Shown here one piece after another: positions 33,417-42,558 of a stretch of DNA of 64,000 nt (positions are counted from its first letter, which is position 1; every line of letters starts with the position of its first letter). Under the pieces are notes generated by a model. It did no database searches. It was not told where the DNA came from and saw only the letters and a list, made by a program, of their open reading frames with translations. Both the position numbers and the translations under genes were made by a program. This DNA comes from Methanobrevibacter ruminantium (GTDB lineage: Archaea > Methanobacteriota > Methanobacteria > Methanobacteriales > Methanobacteriaceae), in the NCBI GenBank assembly GCA_004553595.1, contig SFKZ01000007.1, forward strand, positions 10,938 to 74,937, given 5' to 3'.

Positions 33417-33638
33417 TTGGAAATGACCTTCAATAGTTCTGAACTTATTAAAACTTTATGTGCTGTATATGCTCTAACAACAAAACATTACTGGAAAATT
33501 TATCTTCAAAATTTCAATCAAATCAAAACACACATCCAAAATAAATTCACTATAAAATTTTCCAAAATCGCTCAAATCAAATCAATCAAATCTAGAGCTT
33601 GTATAAAAAAAGTTTTAATTTCTAAATATTTTATTTAG
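33417..33638 (+). CDS. Possible 73-residue protein coupled to the small basic gene
   Basis: Begins at TTG 33417 (or ATG 33423), just after the upstream stop, with GAGGATGAT as its ribosome binding site, so it would be translationally coupled. The product is Lys/Ile-rich with two Cys, and contains a weakly hydrophobic N-terminal part (LIKTLCAVYALTT). I recognise nothing in it and the composition is partly what AT-rich non-coding DNA would give, so it may be the 3' untranslated part of the transcript. An imperfect hairpin (33653-33684) with a T-run follows. Confidence 0.35.
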   Translation: MEMTFNSSELIKTLCAVYALTTKHYWKIYLQNFNQIKTHIQNKFTIKFSKIAQIKSIKSRACIKKVLISKYFI

Positions 33639-33832
33639 AATTCGATTAATTGGCAAACAAAAAGGATTTATTCTTTTTTGTTGCTGGTTGATGATTGCTG
33701 TTTTTCAAGATTTTTTTTATTTGCTATTTTTTTAAATTATTTTTAAAACTTTATTGATGATGTTTTATATATGCATATATAATTAGTTAAAAAAATTTAT
33801 TATAATTATTATTTTATTTAAAAGGTGAAAAT

Positions 33833-33982
33833 ATGGGAAATATGGCTGAAGCAAGAAGAAAAATGCATGAAAGGGATGAAAGGGTAAAGAAGGAAAACAA
33901 GTCTGAAGTCAAGAAAATAAGAAATTTCTTCTTTGGCTGTTGCAACGATAAGGAAAGCAGAAAGGTCAAGGAACACAAATAA
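33833..33982 (+). CDS. 49-residue charged protein with a Cys-Cys pair
   Basis: ATG 33833 follows AAAGGTGAAAAT, a typical ribosome binding site. The product begins MGNMAEARRKMHERDERVKK and ends with a short FFFGCCND motif and a charged tail. The first 30 residues look like one amphipathic helix; the FFFGCC patch could touch a membrane or bind metal. I do not recognise the family. It is monocistronic, with a T-rich run after the stop. Codon use and the ribosome binding site look genuine, although it is very short. Confidence 0.6.
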   Translation: MGNMAEARRKMHERDERVKKENKSEVKKIRNFFFGCCNDKESRKVKEHK

Positions 33983-34025
33983 TTTCTAAAACACTATTTT
34001 TTTTTAAAAAAAGAATTTTTTTTAA

Positions 34026-34122
34026 TAATATTAAAGTAAAAAAGCATTTAATTTATTCTTTTATAATATTAAAGTAAAAAAAGAGTATTTATTATTTTTT
34101 TATAAAATAAAAGTAAAAAAAG
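34026..34122 (-). repeat. Three imperfect 38-base repeats forming serial T-runs after the PHP gene
   Basis: TAATATTAAAGTAAAAAAG occurs at 34026 and 34064, with a decayed copy at about 34103. Read on the minus strand they are successive T-runs just past the stop of the PHP gene, as in archaeal termination regions. Confidence 0.55.
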
Positions 34123-34138
34123 TAAGGATATGGAATAA

Positions 34139-34810
34139 TTAAAGGTTTATTCCATTTCTTTTTAAGATTTTTCTAGGATTATCAACGGTAGCTTTCAACA
34201 CTTCTTCTTTTGTCATTCCCGCTCCTAATCCTATTTCCATTGCTCTTTCAAATGTAATTAAATTGTCAGGGGAATGGGTGTCTGTATCGATTAAGAGATC
34301 ATTTCCAACTTCTCTTGCAATGTTTGCTACGTGACCGTTTCCTAAGCAGTGGCCTTTTCTTGCACTGATTTCCAAAGCGACATCATTCTTTTTAGCAAGC
34401 TCTGCCTCTTCACGGGTAATGAGTCCAGGATGGCCTAAAATATCGATTTCCTTACAGTTAACAGCAGCAAAGTTGGTTCCTTCCACAACAGGTTCATTCA
34501 ATGTTTCACCATGAACAACAACAATCTTTGCACCTAATTCACGAGCCTTATCTGCAAGGTCTGGAATGGATTCAACAGGAGCATGAGTGATTTCAGCGCC
34601 TAAAACCACTGTAATGTCCCAGTTATTGTTTATATCATCAATTGCCGCGCTGATTTCAGGGATGGTATTGATGTTTGAGTAGTCAACATGGTCTGTGATA
34701 GCTATTGCTTCATGTCCAAGTACAAGTGCTCTTCTTGCAAGTTCAGATGGCAAAAGCTCTCCATCACTGAATAAGCTGTGCATATGTAAATCAATTCTTT
34801 TATAATTCAA
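34139..34810 (-). CDS. PHP domain phosphoesterase (histidinol-phosphatase-like)
   Basis: A 223-residue PHP-family metal-dependent phosphoesterase. The first metal motif is RIDLHMHSLFSDGEL, followed by EAIAITDHVDYSN, LGAEITHAPVESIP, VVVHGETLNEP, DILGHPGLIT, and the last metal motif LLIDTDTHSPD. The family covers histidinol-phosphatases and DNA-polymerase-associated phosphoesterases; the true substrate of this archaeal type is uncertain. hisD lies 6 kb away, not adjacent. The start is a TTG with GGAGAG 6 bases upstream. Confidence 0.87.
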   Translation of the reverse strand: MNYKRIDLHMHSLFSDGELLPSELARRALVLGHEAIAITDHVDYSNINTIPEISAAIDDINNNWDITVVLGAEITHAPVESIPDLADKARELGAKIVVVHGETLNEPVVEGTNFAAVNCKEIDILGHPGLITREEAELAKKNDVALEISARKGHCLGNGHVANIAREVGNDLLIDTDTHSPDNLITFERAMEIGLGAGMTKEEVLKATVDNPRKILKRNGINL

Positions 34811-35039
34811 TAATATCTCTCCTTCGAGTAAAATAATTATAATTATAACTTTAATATGAATATTTTTTAGTATGTAATCATATTTTTTAATTTTCTTTTG
34901 AAATTTTTATAATTATAAACTTTTATAAATGTTAAAAATCTAATTTATATTAATTAAATAGAATTATATATTTAATATTTAATATTCTTATTCTTATAAT
35001 TTATAAACTTATTATTTAATTGTCAAGTAGAGTGTTAAA

Positions 35040-36035
35040 ATGATTTCTGTATTTGTTCCATCTCATATCACTGGTTTCTTTAGCATTCTTGATAATGATG
35101 ACCCATTGCATAAAGGATCTTTAGGTGCAGGAGTGCTTTTGGATAAGGGTGTAATTACTGAAATAGACGAAAGCGATGAGTTTTCTGTTTCAATAAATGG
35201 AAAGAAAGATGAATACAATGAGGTAATTGTTCTTAAGACCATAGAGCTTATGAAAAAGGATATTGAGTTTGACTTGAATAATGTCCTTATAAACCAAACT
35301 ATTCAGGTTCCTATAGGATGCGGGTTTGGAACATCCGCTTCATCAGCTATAGGCACTGCCATTTGCATAAATGAACACTTTGAACTAGGACTATCCCTAG
35401 AGGAATGTGGCAAGTATGCCCACTTGGCAGAAGTTGAGCTTGGAACTGGTCTTGGAGATGTGATTGGAGAGCTTTCAAGGGGAATAGTTCTCAGGACAAA
35501 ACCGGGTGCTCCAGGTTATGGTGAGGCAAGATCAATTGTTCCACATGAGAAAACAGGTTTTGGAGTTTTTGAAGTCTTGAAATCAGATTTCTATGTAATA
35601 ACCAAGTCATTGGGAGAAATATCTACAGCTTCAATCATAGAAGACCCAAAGCATAGGAAGATAATTACACAAGTTGGATTGGAAATAGGAGAGGAATTCA
35701 ATAAGAAAGATGATGGAATAGTCATCGGTTCCAAATTCAAGAATAAGTTCAATGTAGCTGTTGACAGTGAATTCAATGAAGAGGAAACAATCAAGAAGTT
35801 CATGAAGGCTTCCCTTTCATTTGCCAAAAGAACTCATCTGATAAGCGATGAGCTATTGGAAATAGTTCATAAACTCCATGGAAAGGTCCTTGGAAGTTCA
35901 ATGGCAATGTTGGGAAACACTGTATTTGCAATAGCGAATGAAGATCAAAAGCTTAAGTTGGAAGCGAAATATTATAATGAGTTTGAATTCTATAAGATGG
36001 ATACTGAAGGAATCCGTATAATAAGTCATGATTAA
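35040..36035 (+). CDS. Pantoate kinase (GHMP superfamily)
   Basis: Archaeal coenzyme A pathway enzyme that phosphorylates pantoate before condensation with beta-alanine, replacing bacterial PanC/PanK order. The sequence opens VFVPSHITGFFSIL, has the GSLGAGVLLDKG segment, and the GHMP ATP loop QVPIGCGFGTSASSAIGTA. The acidic GTGLGDVIGEL motif supplies the catalytic Asp. 331 residues, slightly longer than average. GTCAAGTAGAGTG precedes the ATG with no clear ribosome binding site. A methyltransferase-like gene follows 17 bases downstream. Confidence 0.88.
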   Translation: MISVFVPSHITGFFSILDNDDPLHKGSLGAGVLLDKGVITEIDESDEFSVSINGKKDEYNEVIVLKTIELMKKDIEFDLNNVLINQTIQVPIGCGFGTSASSAIGTAICINEHFELGLSLEECGKYAHLAEVELGTGLGDVIGELSRGIVLRTKPGAPGYGEARSIVPHEKTGFGVFEVLKSDFYVITKSLGEISTASIIEDPKHRKIITQVGLEIGEEFNKKDDGIVIGSKFKNKFNVAVDSEFNEEETIKKFMKASLSFAKRTHLISDELLEIVHKLHGKVLGSSMAMLGNTVFAIANEDQKLKLEAKYYNEFEFYKMDTEGIRIISHD

Positions 36036-36052
36036 TTAATGGGGTGATATTA

Positions 36053-36583
36053 GTGATAAAGCTCAGTTATGATATGAAAGTCTATAGGCAACATTTGAGG
36101 GAAGTTTTGGAAAAGACAGACAATGTTGTTGAATTGGGGGCTCATGTAGGAAAATCAAGTGAAATAATCTTGTATAAATTGACCACTGGACGTTTAATCA
36201 GCATAGACAACAGTCCGGAAGCTCTTGAACCTATGGATAGGCTTTCAAGATACAATGATAATTTCACATTCATAAGCGGTGATGTAAGGCTTCACGAAAC
36301 TTTGGAGCAGGTAGCTAAATCAATTGACAGATGTGATGTATTGTCTATAGACTTAGGTGGAGGATACCATCCAGACACAGTTTTCAAGGTCTTTTACATT
36401 TGGTCATCAACCCTTAAGCCAAGGGATGTTTTGATAAGAAATCAAGGTTTGATAGACTTTGTAAATTCTGTAGATTATGATGAAGAATTCGAGTCAAGTG
36501 AAGGATGGCTTGAATCTTGTGGAAATCAAGGAATCCCGCCTCAAATTAAGGAATTCAGTCTATGGAGCGATAAGATCGGGTGA
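36053..36583 (+). CDS. SAM-dependent methyltransferase-like protein
   Basis: A Rossmann-fold protein of 176 residues. VVELGAHVGKSSEIILYKL is motif I with Ala/His in place of the usual second Gly region, followed by LISIDNSPEALEPM (the acidic end of strand 2), FISGDVR and CDVLSIDLGGGYHPD. This is the layout of class I methyltransferases, close to an archaeal group of unknown substrate. I choose GTG 36053, 5 bases after GGGGTGAT; an in-frame GTG at 36044 overlaps that site. It is probably co-transcribed with the pantoate kinase. Whether it methylates anything is not shown by the sequence. Confidence 0.72.
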   Translation: MIKLSYDMKVYRQHLREVLEKTDNVVELGAHVGKSSEIILYKLTTGRLISIDNSPEALEPMDRLSRYNDNFTFISGDVRLHETLEQVAKSIDRCDVLSIDLGGGYHPDTVFKVFYIWSSTLKPRDVLIRNQGLIDFVNSVDYDEEFESSEGWLESCGNQGIPPQIKEFSLWSDKIG

Positions 36584-36747
36584 TTTCATTAATAATTTTT
36601 TCTTTTTTTTTATTTTACATTTTTATATTATTTTTCAACTATTTTTTCTTAAAATTATAATTCTTATAAATACATTTATAAATATAAAACTCTAAATATT
36701 ATAATGATATAAAAAATTTTAATTATTTTTTTAAAGGAAGGAATATT

Positions 36748-37464
36748 ATGAGGCGGAAACAAAAACTAATTATAGCAATTCTTTCTGTTATTCTTATTTG
36801 GTTATTAATAGTTATAGGGACCTTTTTCATAGGGGGTCCTGATTTAGCTGCAGAAAACAAGACTATTTTAGTTTTAGCAGCTGACAAGTATGAGCAGTCA
36901 AACGGTGGATGTGATATGGCATTCCTTGTTCGTTTAGAAAATGGACACTTAAAGAGCTATGATCCATTTTACCCTGGTGGAATGGTGCACCCAACACAAC
37001 CTGCTCCCGGAAATCTGAAAGGAAATATGCGGTTCCACGATTGTCTTTGGAATGGTGTTGAAGAGGGTATGCAATATGCAAAAGAGATTGTAGAGTACCG
37101 TAACGGAACTAAAATCGATGCGGTTGTTCTTATCTATGATGAAGGATTAGATAATATCATAGATTCAGTAAGGCCTCTTGAAGTTGACGGTGAAGTAACT
37201 ACCCTTAGTGCAACTGACATTATCCGTGAAAACGACAATTACAACGGATATAAAGGCAATGGTGGTGTAACTGGAACCATGAATAGGGCTGATGCAGTAA
37301 TGGTATTGGTTAAAGCTCTTTCTAATGCTGCAAAAGACCCAGATAAAAAACAAACCATGGTAAAAGCAGCTATGGACGAGTATAACAAAGGTAATATTGT
37401 TATGACTCCAAAAGGTTCCTTTGCACGTTTACTCGCAACAAAAGGATTTGAAAGTATTGTATAA
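36748..37464 (+). CDS. Membrane-anchored DUF4012-like protein
   Basis: A 238-residue protein with one N-terminal membrane helix (about residues 7-29) and an extracellular domain. The domain reads ILVLAADKYEQSNGGCDMAF, then VVLIYDEGLDNIIDSVRPLEVDGEV and GTMNRADAVMVLVKAL, a pattern like DUF4012, a relative of LytR/CpsA/Psr phosphotransferases and common in Methanobacteriales. LCP-type enzymes attach glycopolymers to cell walls; a wall-related role fits but is not proven. AAGGAAGG lies 7 bases before the ATG. Single gene. Confidence 0.65.
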   Translation: MRRKQKLIIAILSVILIWLLIVIGTFFIGGPDLAAENKTILVLAADKYEQSNGGCDMAFLVRLENGHLKSYDPFYPGGMVHPTQPAPGNLKGNMRFHDCLWNGVEEGMQYAKEIVEYRNGTKIDAVVLIYDEGLDNIIDSVRPLEVDGEVTTLSATDIIRENDNYNGYKGNGGVTGTMNRADAVMVLVKALSNAAKDPDKKQTMVKAAMDEYNKGNIVMTPKGSFARLLATKGFESIV

Positions 37465-37639
37465 ATTTTAATGATTTATACAATTATTTTTTTTAAATTT
37501 TTTTCATTTTTAACAATTGTTATATCATCTTTTTTTTAATTTCAATATTTAAAATAAAAATAAATAAAAATAGAAAAACTCTTTTTGAAAAATAAAATAG
37601 AAATGGTACAGGAATAAAATAATAAATAAAAAAATAGAT

Positions 37640-38962
37640 TTATTTTAAACTGTTTGCAGCTTCTTGACCTGCCAAGTAACCGGTAGCAAATGCAATCTGC
37701 AAGTTATATCCGCCAGTTGGTCCAGCCATCTCAAGAACTTCTCCTGCAAAGTACAATCCATTCACAAATCTGGATTGAAGTGTTTTGGAATCGATCTCTT
37801 TAGACTTGACTCCTCCAATGGTAACCTTTGCAAGATCCATTTCCAAGGATTCAATTTCAATATGATGTCTCTTAAGGTTTTCGGCTATCTTGTTCTTGTC
37901 CTTTTTGGTAATGTTAGCCATTGTCTTGCTTGGGTTGATATTGATTTTCATCAAGAAGTAATCAATGAAATTGGATGGAAGGAACCTTTTCAGATAGTTC
38001 TTAATGGACATCTTACCATTGTCCGGTGTGTCTTTAGTGATTTGTTCTTTTATCTCTTCCTCAGTCAAGTCTGGAGTGAAGTCAATACTGATTTTATTTG
38101 TAAACAATTCAAGCTCTTCAAACTCATCATCACTTTTTTGGTTTAAGGCATCATCTAGGATTGTAAACTTGGACTTTTCAATCAACAGATTGCTTAAGTC
38201 AATCACTGCAGGGCCTGTCAATCCAAAATGACTGATCAATGCATCCCCTCTAACGGAAACCTTTTTCTTCTTGTCTTTGAATGAAAGCTCAACATCACTT
38301 AATGTAAGTCCGCTTAGGCTTCTAAGCAGGAAGTCATCCACATTGAATGAAACAAGTCCCGGCTTGATGTCGCTGAGGGTATGATTCATTTTTGAAGCTA
38401 TTCTATATCCGTCTCCAGTGGACCCTGTAGATGGGTATGTGATACCTCCTGTAGATACTACAATCTTTGATGCATTAAATGATATCTTATCATTTTCTAT
38501 TAAGAATACTGGTTCCATTCTTTCATTTAATTCATGCTCTATATCATTTGCATTAATTGGACAGTCTGTATGTACATCCACTCCCAATTCTTCAAGATAT
38601 TCTTCCAAAATATCTAAAATGTCCTGAGCATCTTCACTGTCTGGGAAGATTCTCTTCTTGTCTTCAGTGTGGAATTCAAGGTCTTTCTCTTCAAATATTT
38701 CAAGCAGTTTTTCTTGAGGCAATGTGTATAATGCATGCTTAAGGAAATTCTTGTTTTTATTGTAATACTTCAATTGATCATGGATTGGTGTGCCGTTTGC
38801 AATGTTGCAGCGTCCTCCACCTGTCATGAGAAGCTTTTTTCCTAAGCTATCATTCTTTTCCATTATGCATACAGTTTTTGGGCCTAAAACTTGTGCTGCC
38901 CTTATTGCAGCCATCATTCCTGCTGGCCCTCCTCCTATAATCGCTACCTTATATTCCTGCAT
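37640..38962 (-). CDS. NAD(P)/FAD-dependent oxidoreductase, HI0933/YhiN family
   Basis: A 440-residue flavoprotein. VAIIGGGPAGMMAAIRAAQVLG is the N-terminal FAD motif; LGKKLLMTGGGRCNIANG is the family's hallmark second motif; IVVSTGGITYPSTGSTGDGY and the C-terminal GLYFAGEVLEMAGPTGGYNLQIAFATG complete the FAD site. The function of this widespread family is poorly known. TAAT-rich DNA precedes it and it has its own transcript; it is divergent or distant from its neighbours (aspS lies upstream on the same strand, 144 bases away). No anomalies. Confidence 0.92.
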   Translation of the reverse strand: MQEYKVAIIGGGPAGMMAAIRAAQVLGPKTVCIMEKNDSLGKKLLMTGGGRCNIANGTPIHDQLKYYNKNKNFLKHALYTLPQEKLLEIFEEKDLEFHTEDKKRIFPDSEDAQDILDILEEYLEELGVDVHTDCPINANDIEHELNERMEPVFLIENDKISFNASKIVVSTGGITYPSTGSTGDGYRIASKMNHTLSDIKPGLVSFNVDDFLLRSLSGLTLSDVELSFKDKKKKVSVRGDALISHFGLTGPAVIDLSNLLIEKSKFTILDDALNQKSDDEFEELELFTNKISIDFTPDLTEEEIKEQITKDTPDNGKMSIKNYLKRFLPSNFIDYFLMKININPSKTMANITKKDKNKIAENLKRHHIEIESLEMDLAKVTIGGVKSKEIDSKTLQSRFVNGLYFAGEVLEMAGPTGGYNLQIAFATGYLAGQEAANSLK

Positions 38963-39105
38963 ATTATTACCTTGAATTCAATTTTTTAAAATAGTTTCTT
39001 TATGATTTAGTAAAATAAGTTTAAAAATAGTGGTTTTTTATAATAAAAGTAAAATAAATAAGGAAATTTCCTTATTCATTGATTTTTTAATATGATTTGA
39101 TTAAC

Positions 39106-40428
39106 TTATGGGGTTAATCTGTGTCTGTCTCTTGGGAAGAGTACAGTTTCCCTAATGTTTTCAACACCGGTCAATACCATAGCTAATCTGTCAGCACCTA
39201 CACCCCAACCAGCGTGAGGAGCCATACCGTATTCGAATGCTTTCAAGTAGCTTCCGAATCCATCTGGGTTTAAGTCTCTTTCAACCATTTGTTTCACTAA
39301 AAGGTCGTATTGGTGAACCCTAGTGGAACCTGAGGAAATTTCAAGGTTTTTGTACATCAAGTCGAAAGCATGGCTGATTTCTGGAGTGTCTTCGTAAGGC
39401 ATAGCATAGAATGGCTTGATAGCTGATGGCCAATCGGTTAAGAAGTAGAAACCTTCTTGAGTGTCACCTAAAGCTTTTTCAGCTTCTCTGGATAAGTCTT
39501 CTCCCCATTCCATATCGATTCCTTTGGAATTGATTATGTCTACAGCATCATCGTATTTCACTTCTGGGAATGGTCCTTCAGGGATAGCGCTTAAGTCGTA
39601 TTCCAAGATTTCCAATTCTTTAGCGCAGTTTTCCTTAGTGGATTTAAGTACTGCAGTGATCATGCCATCCAATACTTTCATTACATCAACGTCATCTGCA
39701 AATGAGATTTCACAGTCAATGGAAACCGCTTCGTTCAAGTGTCTTAAGGTATCATGCTCTTCTGCTCTGAAGATTTGGCCGATTTCAAATACCTTGTCAA
39801 ATCCAGCACCCATCATCATCTGTTTGTATAATTGTGGAGATTGGCCGAGGAATGCTTCTTTTTCAAAGTAAGTGATTGGGAAAAGTTCAGTTCCTCCTTC
39901 AGTAGCGGATGCTACAAGCTTAGGAGTGTTGATTTCAATCATGCCTTGTTCATAGAAGTAGTCACGAACGGTTTTGAACATGTTAGCTTTTATCTTGAAG
40001 ATAGAGCTTACATTTGCTTTTCTTAAATCCAAGAATCTAGAGTTTAATCTTGTATCGATTTCAGCCTTTACCTTTTCGGTAGGGTCCATTGGCAATGGCT
40101 GTTTAGCAGGGTTAAGGATAATTACTTCCGCTGGAATGATTTCAACACCATTTGGTGCTTTTCCTGCATCTTGCACAGTACCTTTAATAGCCACTACAGA
40201 TTCTTTTCTGAGTGCTCTTAAATCATCTAAGATGTTTGCGTCTACCTTTTTACTTGGTGCAGTGATTTGCACTAATCCATCTCTGTCTCTAATGATTACG
40301 AAGATGATTCCACCTAAATCTCTTATTTCATGTACCCAACCCATGATAAGGACTTCTTCCCCACTGATATCTGGGTTTACGTCTTTTGAATAATGAGTTC
40401 TTCTTAAGTCGCCTAATAAATAATCCAC
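39106..40428 (-). CDS. aspS: Aspartyl-tRNA synthetase, archaeal type
   Basis: Class II aminoacyl-tRNA synthetase of 440 residues. N-terminal OB-fold anticodon domain (VLIMGWVHEIRDLGGIIFV) followed by the catalytic core: QSPQLYKQMMMGAGFDKVFEIGQIFRAEE is motif 2 region, and GWGVGADRLAMVLTGVENIR is motif 3. The length and layout match the archaeal/eukaryal form, which in many archaea is non-discriminating and also charges tRNA-Asn for later amidation; I cannot decide that here. The start is a GTG with GAGGCGATT upstream. It is followed on the same strand by the HI0933-type gene. Confidence 0.94.
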   Translation of the reverse strand: MDYLLGDLRRTHYSKDVNPDISGEEVLIMGWVHEIRDLGGIIFVIIRDRDGLVQITAPSKKVDANILDDLRALRKESVVAIKGTVQDAGKAPNGVEIIPAEVIILNPAKQPLPMDPTEKVKAEIDTRLNSRFLDLRKANVSSIFKIKANMFKTVRDYFYEQGMIEINTPKLVASATEGGTELFPITYFEKEAFLGQSPQLYKQMMMGAGFDKVFEIGQIFRAEEHDTLRHLNEAVSIDCEISFADDVDVMKVLDGMITAVLKSTKENCAKELEILEYDLSAIPEGPFPEVKYDDAVDIINSKGIDMEWGEDLSREAEKALGDTQEGFYFLTDWPSAIKPFYAMPYEDTPEISHAFDLMYKNLEISSGSTRVHQYDLLVKQMVERDLNPDGFGSYLKAFEYGMAPHAGWGVGADRLAMVLTGVENIRETVLFPRDRHRLTP

Positions 40429-40586
40429 GTTAATCGCCTCGATTATATTTAAAAATTAATTTATTATTTTCAATTAATAATAACATCAGTAATTATTTAA
40501 TTGTTTTAATTAATCAAATTAATAATTGGAATAATTATAATAATTATATTATTTCTTTAATTTATTTAAACTTAGTTTTTTTAGCA

Positions 40587-41864
40587 TTAGTTTTTATCCA
40601 GTCTCACTTTCACGGAATTTGCATGTGCATGGAATCCTTCATATTCAGCTATTGGAATGACTGTTTTAGAAAGTTCCTCGATTCCTTCCCTTGTAATGTT
40701 TTGAACAGTAGGTTTCTTAAGGAATGCTTCAGTTGAAAGACCGGAATACATTTTAGCTCCACCACCTGTTGGCAATACATGGTTTGTTCCGGAACCGTAG
40801 TCTCCAGCAGCAACTGGAGAATATTTGCCTAGGAAAATTGAACCTGCATTCTTGATTCTATCAAGCACAGATGCATCATCTTCAGTGCAAATGATCAAGT
40901 GTTCAGGAGCATATGTATTTGTAAAGTCAATGGCATCGTCCATATTTTCACAAAGGATAATATGCCCGTGCTTTTCTAAAGACTCTTCAATGATTTCGCG
41001 TCTTTCTGCCTCTTTTGAGAATTCTTCAATCAAATCTTTTGATTTTTCAGCTATTTTCACATCATCAGTCACCAAGAAGCATGATGCTTCAGGGTCATGC
41101 TCTGCTTGAGATAGGAAGTCATGAGCAAGATATTCTGGAATTGCAGTGCTGTCACATAAGATCAACACTTCTGATGGGCCTGCAGGGAATTCAATGTCAA
41201 CGTCACCGTAAACAAGTTTTTTTGCTCCGGTAACGAATACGTTTCCAGGACCTACAATCTTTTCGACCTTTTCAATTGATTCAGTTCCATAAGCCATTGC
41301 AGCAATAGCTTGAGCTCCACCGCACTTGTAGATTTCATCAGCTCCTGCCAAGTCTGCAGCAACAAGGATTGCATCCATTATCTTGCCGTCAGCTCCTGGA
41401 GGAGTGCAACAGATGATTCTTTCCACTCCAGCTATTCTTGCAGGAATCACTTCCATTAAAATAGATGAAGGGTAAGCGGCTCTCCCTCCTGGAATGTAAC
41501 AGCCAACACTGTTTATTGGCCTGATGATTTGTCCAGCAGTGATTCCAGTGTTCACTTCCATAAACCATTCTTCTGGTATTTGAGCCTTATGGAATTTTTC
41601 AATATTTCCAGATGCTCTTTTAAGTGCTTCAATAAGATTCTTATCCAAATTATCGTAAGCTTCTTTGATTTCATCTTCTGAAACTTGCAAATCATTCAAT
41701 TCTGCCTTATCAAACTTTGCAGTGTATCTTTTTACAGCTTCATCCTTGTTTTCCTTAACATCCTTTAAGATGTCTGAAACTATATTCAGGACTTCACTGA
41801 TATCTGCTTGTGACCTTTTAATCAAATCATTTGCAGTTTCCTTATCATATCTTAGAATTTCCAT
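40587..41864 (-). CDS. hisD: Histidinol dehydrogenase
   Basis: Last step of histidine synthesis: oxidises L-histidinol to histidine with two NAD+ and a Zn2+ site. The 425-residue protein shows SVGCYIPGGRAAYPSSILM, CTPPGADGKIMDAI, GGAQAIAAMAYGTESI, KIVGPGNVFVT, GPSEVLIL, FLSQAEHDPEAS (Zn/catalytic His), APEHLII and the end HAHANSVKVRLDKN. Length is normal. No his gene is adjacent; the PHP phosphatase at 34.1 kb is a candidate partner. It is followed by aspS 158 bases away on the same strand. Confidence 0.95.
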   Translation of the reverse strand: MEILRYDKETANDLIKRSQADISEVLNIVSDILKDVKENKDEAVKRYTAKFDKAELNDLQVSEDEIKEAYDNLDKNLIEALKRASGNIEKFHKAQIPEEWFMEVNTGITAGQIIRPINSVGCYIPGGRAAYPSSILMEVIPARIAGVERIICCTPPGADGKIMDAILVAADLAGADEIYKCGGAQAIAAMAYGTESIEKVEKIVGPGNVFVTGAKKLVYGDVDIEFPAGPSEVLILCDSTAIPEYLAHDFLSQAEHDPEASCFLVTDDVKIAEKSKDLIEEFSKEAERREIIEESLEKHGHIILCENMDDAIDFTNTYAPEHLIICTEDDASVLDRIKNAGSIFLGKYSPVAAGDYGSGTNHVLPTGGGAKMYSGLSTEAFLKKPTVQNITREGIEELSKTVIPIAEYEGFHAHANSVKVRLDKN

Positions 41865-42221
41865 TCTACCACTCTTGCTAAATAAAAATAAACTAAAAAT
41901 AAAATTATTATAATTTCATTTGTTTTGTTGTTTTTATGCATCTTCTCTTATGATTATGTCAATGCATAATTTATAACATAATTAAATATCTTTTTTATAT
42001 TTTATATACATTATTAATAATATTATAAAATTCTTACATTTCTTGAGCTGTTTTTGCCAAATTTTCCATTTCTTCAAATTTCTTAATATTTTTCAATGAT
42101 CTTAACTGTTTAAAAAATCTATTTTATTAATTTAGTTAAGTAGTAGTTTGTCTATTTTTCATAATTTTTTATAGGAAATAATCTAAATTTTTTTGAAAAA
42201 CTATGGTTTGAAATCCAATTC

Positions 42222-42242
42222 AACAAAAAGATTTATATATAG
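42222..42242 (+). promoter_or_regulatory. TATA-type promoter about 300 bases before the UPF0058 gene
   Basis: AACAAAAAGATTTATATATA is a consensus BRE/TATA element; a second one (AAAAATTTATATAG) lies at 42264-42277. The implied leader of 250-300 bases includes a perfect hairpin GGGATTT (42374-42380)/AAATCCC (42396-42402) and an eight-codon frame (ATG 42371) that has GAGG upstream and ends inside that hairpin. The left part of the gap (41865-42221) is plain AT-rich DNA. Confidence 0.5.
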
Positions 42243-42558
42243 TTGATACAAAGAATTAAATATAAAAATTTATATAGTTAAACATAAATTTTAAATACAA
42301 TCATGTTTAAAATAACATTAACAAAATAAATTTGAGTATGTAATTTAGGTAGTTCATTATTGAGGTTTTTATGGGGATTTTGTTGTCAGTTGTTTAAATC
42401 CCAAAAGATGATATGGGTCTCTTGGTATTTGTGGTGAATTAATATTTTATAGCTTATTTTTACGTTTGTTATGTGTTTAATGATCTAAGTTAAATAATTT
42501 ATTTGACTTAAAGCCAGAATTTTATTTTTACAATTTTAAAATATAGGAAAGGTATTAT

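Noticed and set aside
34026..34122. CRISPR or small RNA array downstream of the PHP gene
   Set aside because: Units are imperfect, A/T only except for single G bases, and act plausibly as T-run terminators.
42371..42397. Eight-codon frame as a true gene before UPF0058
   Set aside because: Too short to support as a protein; kept only as part of the leader description.
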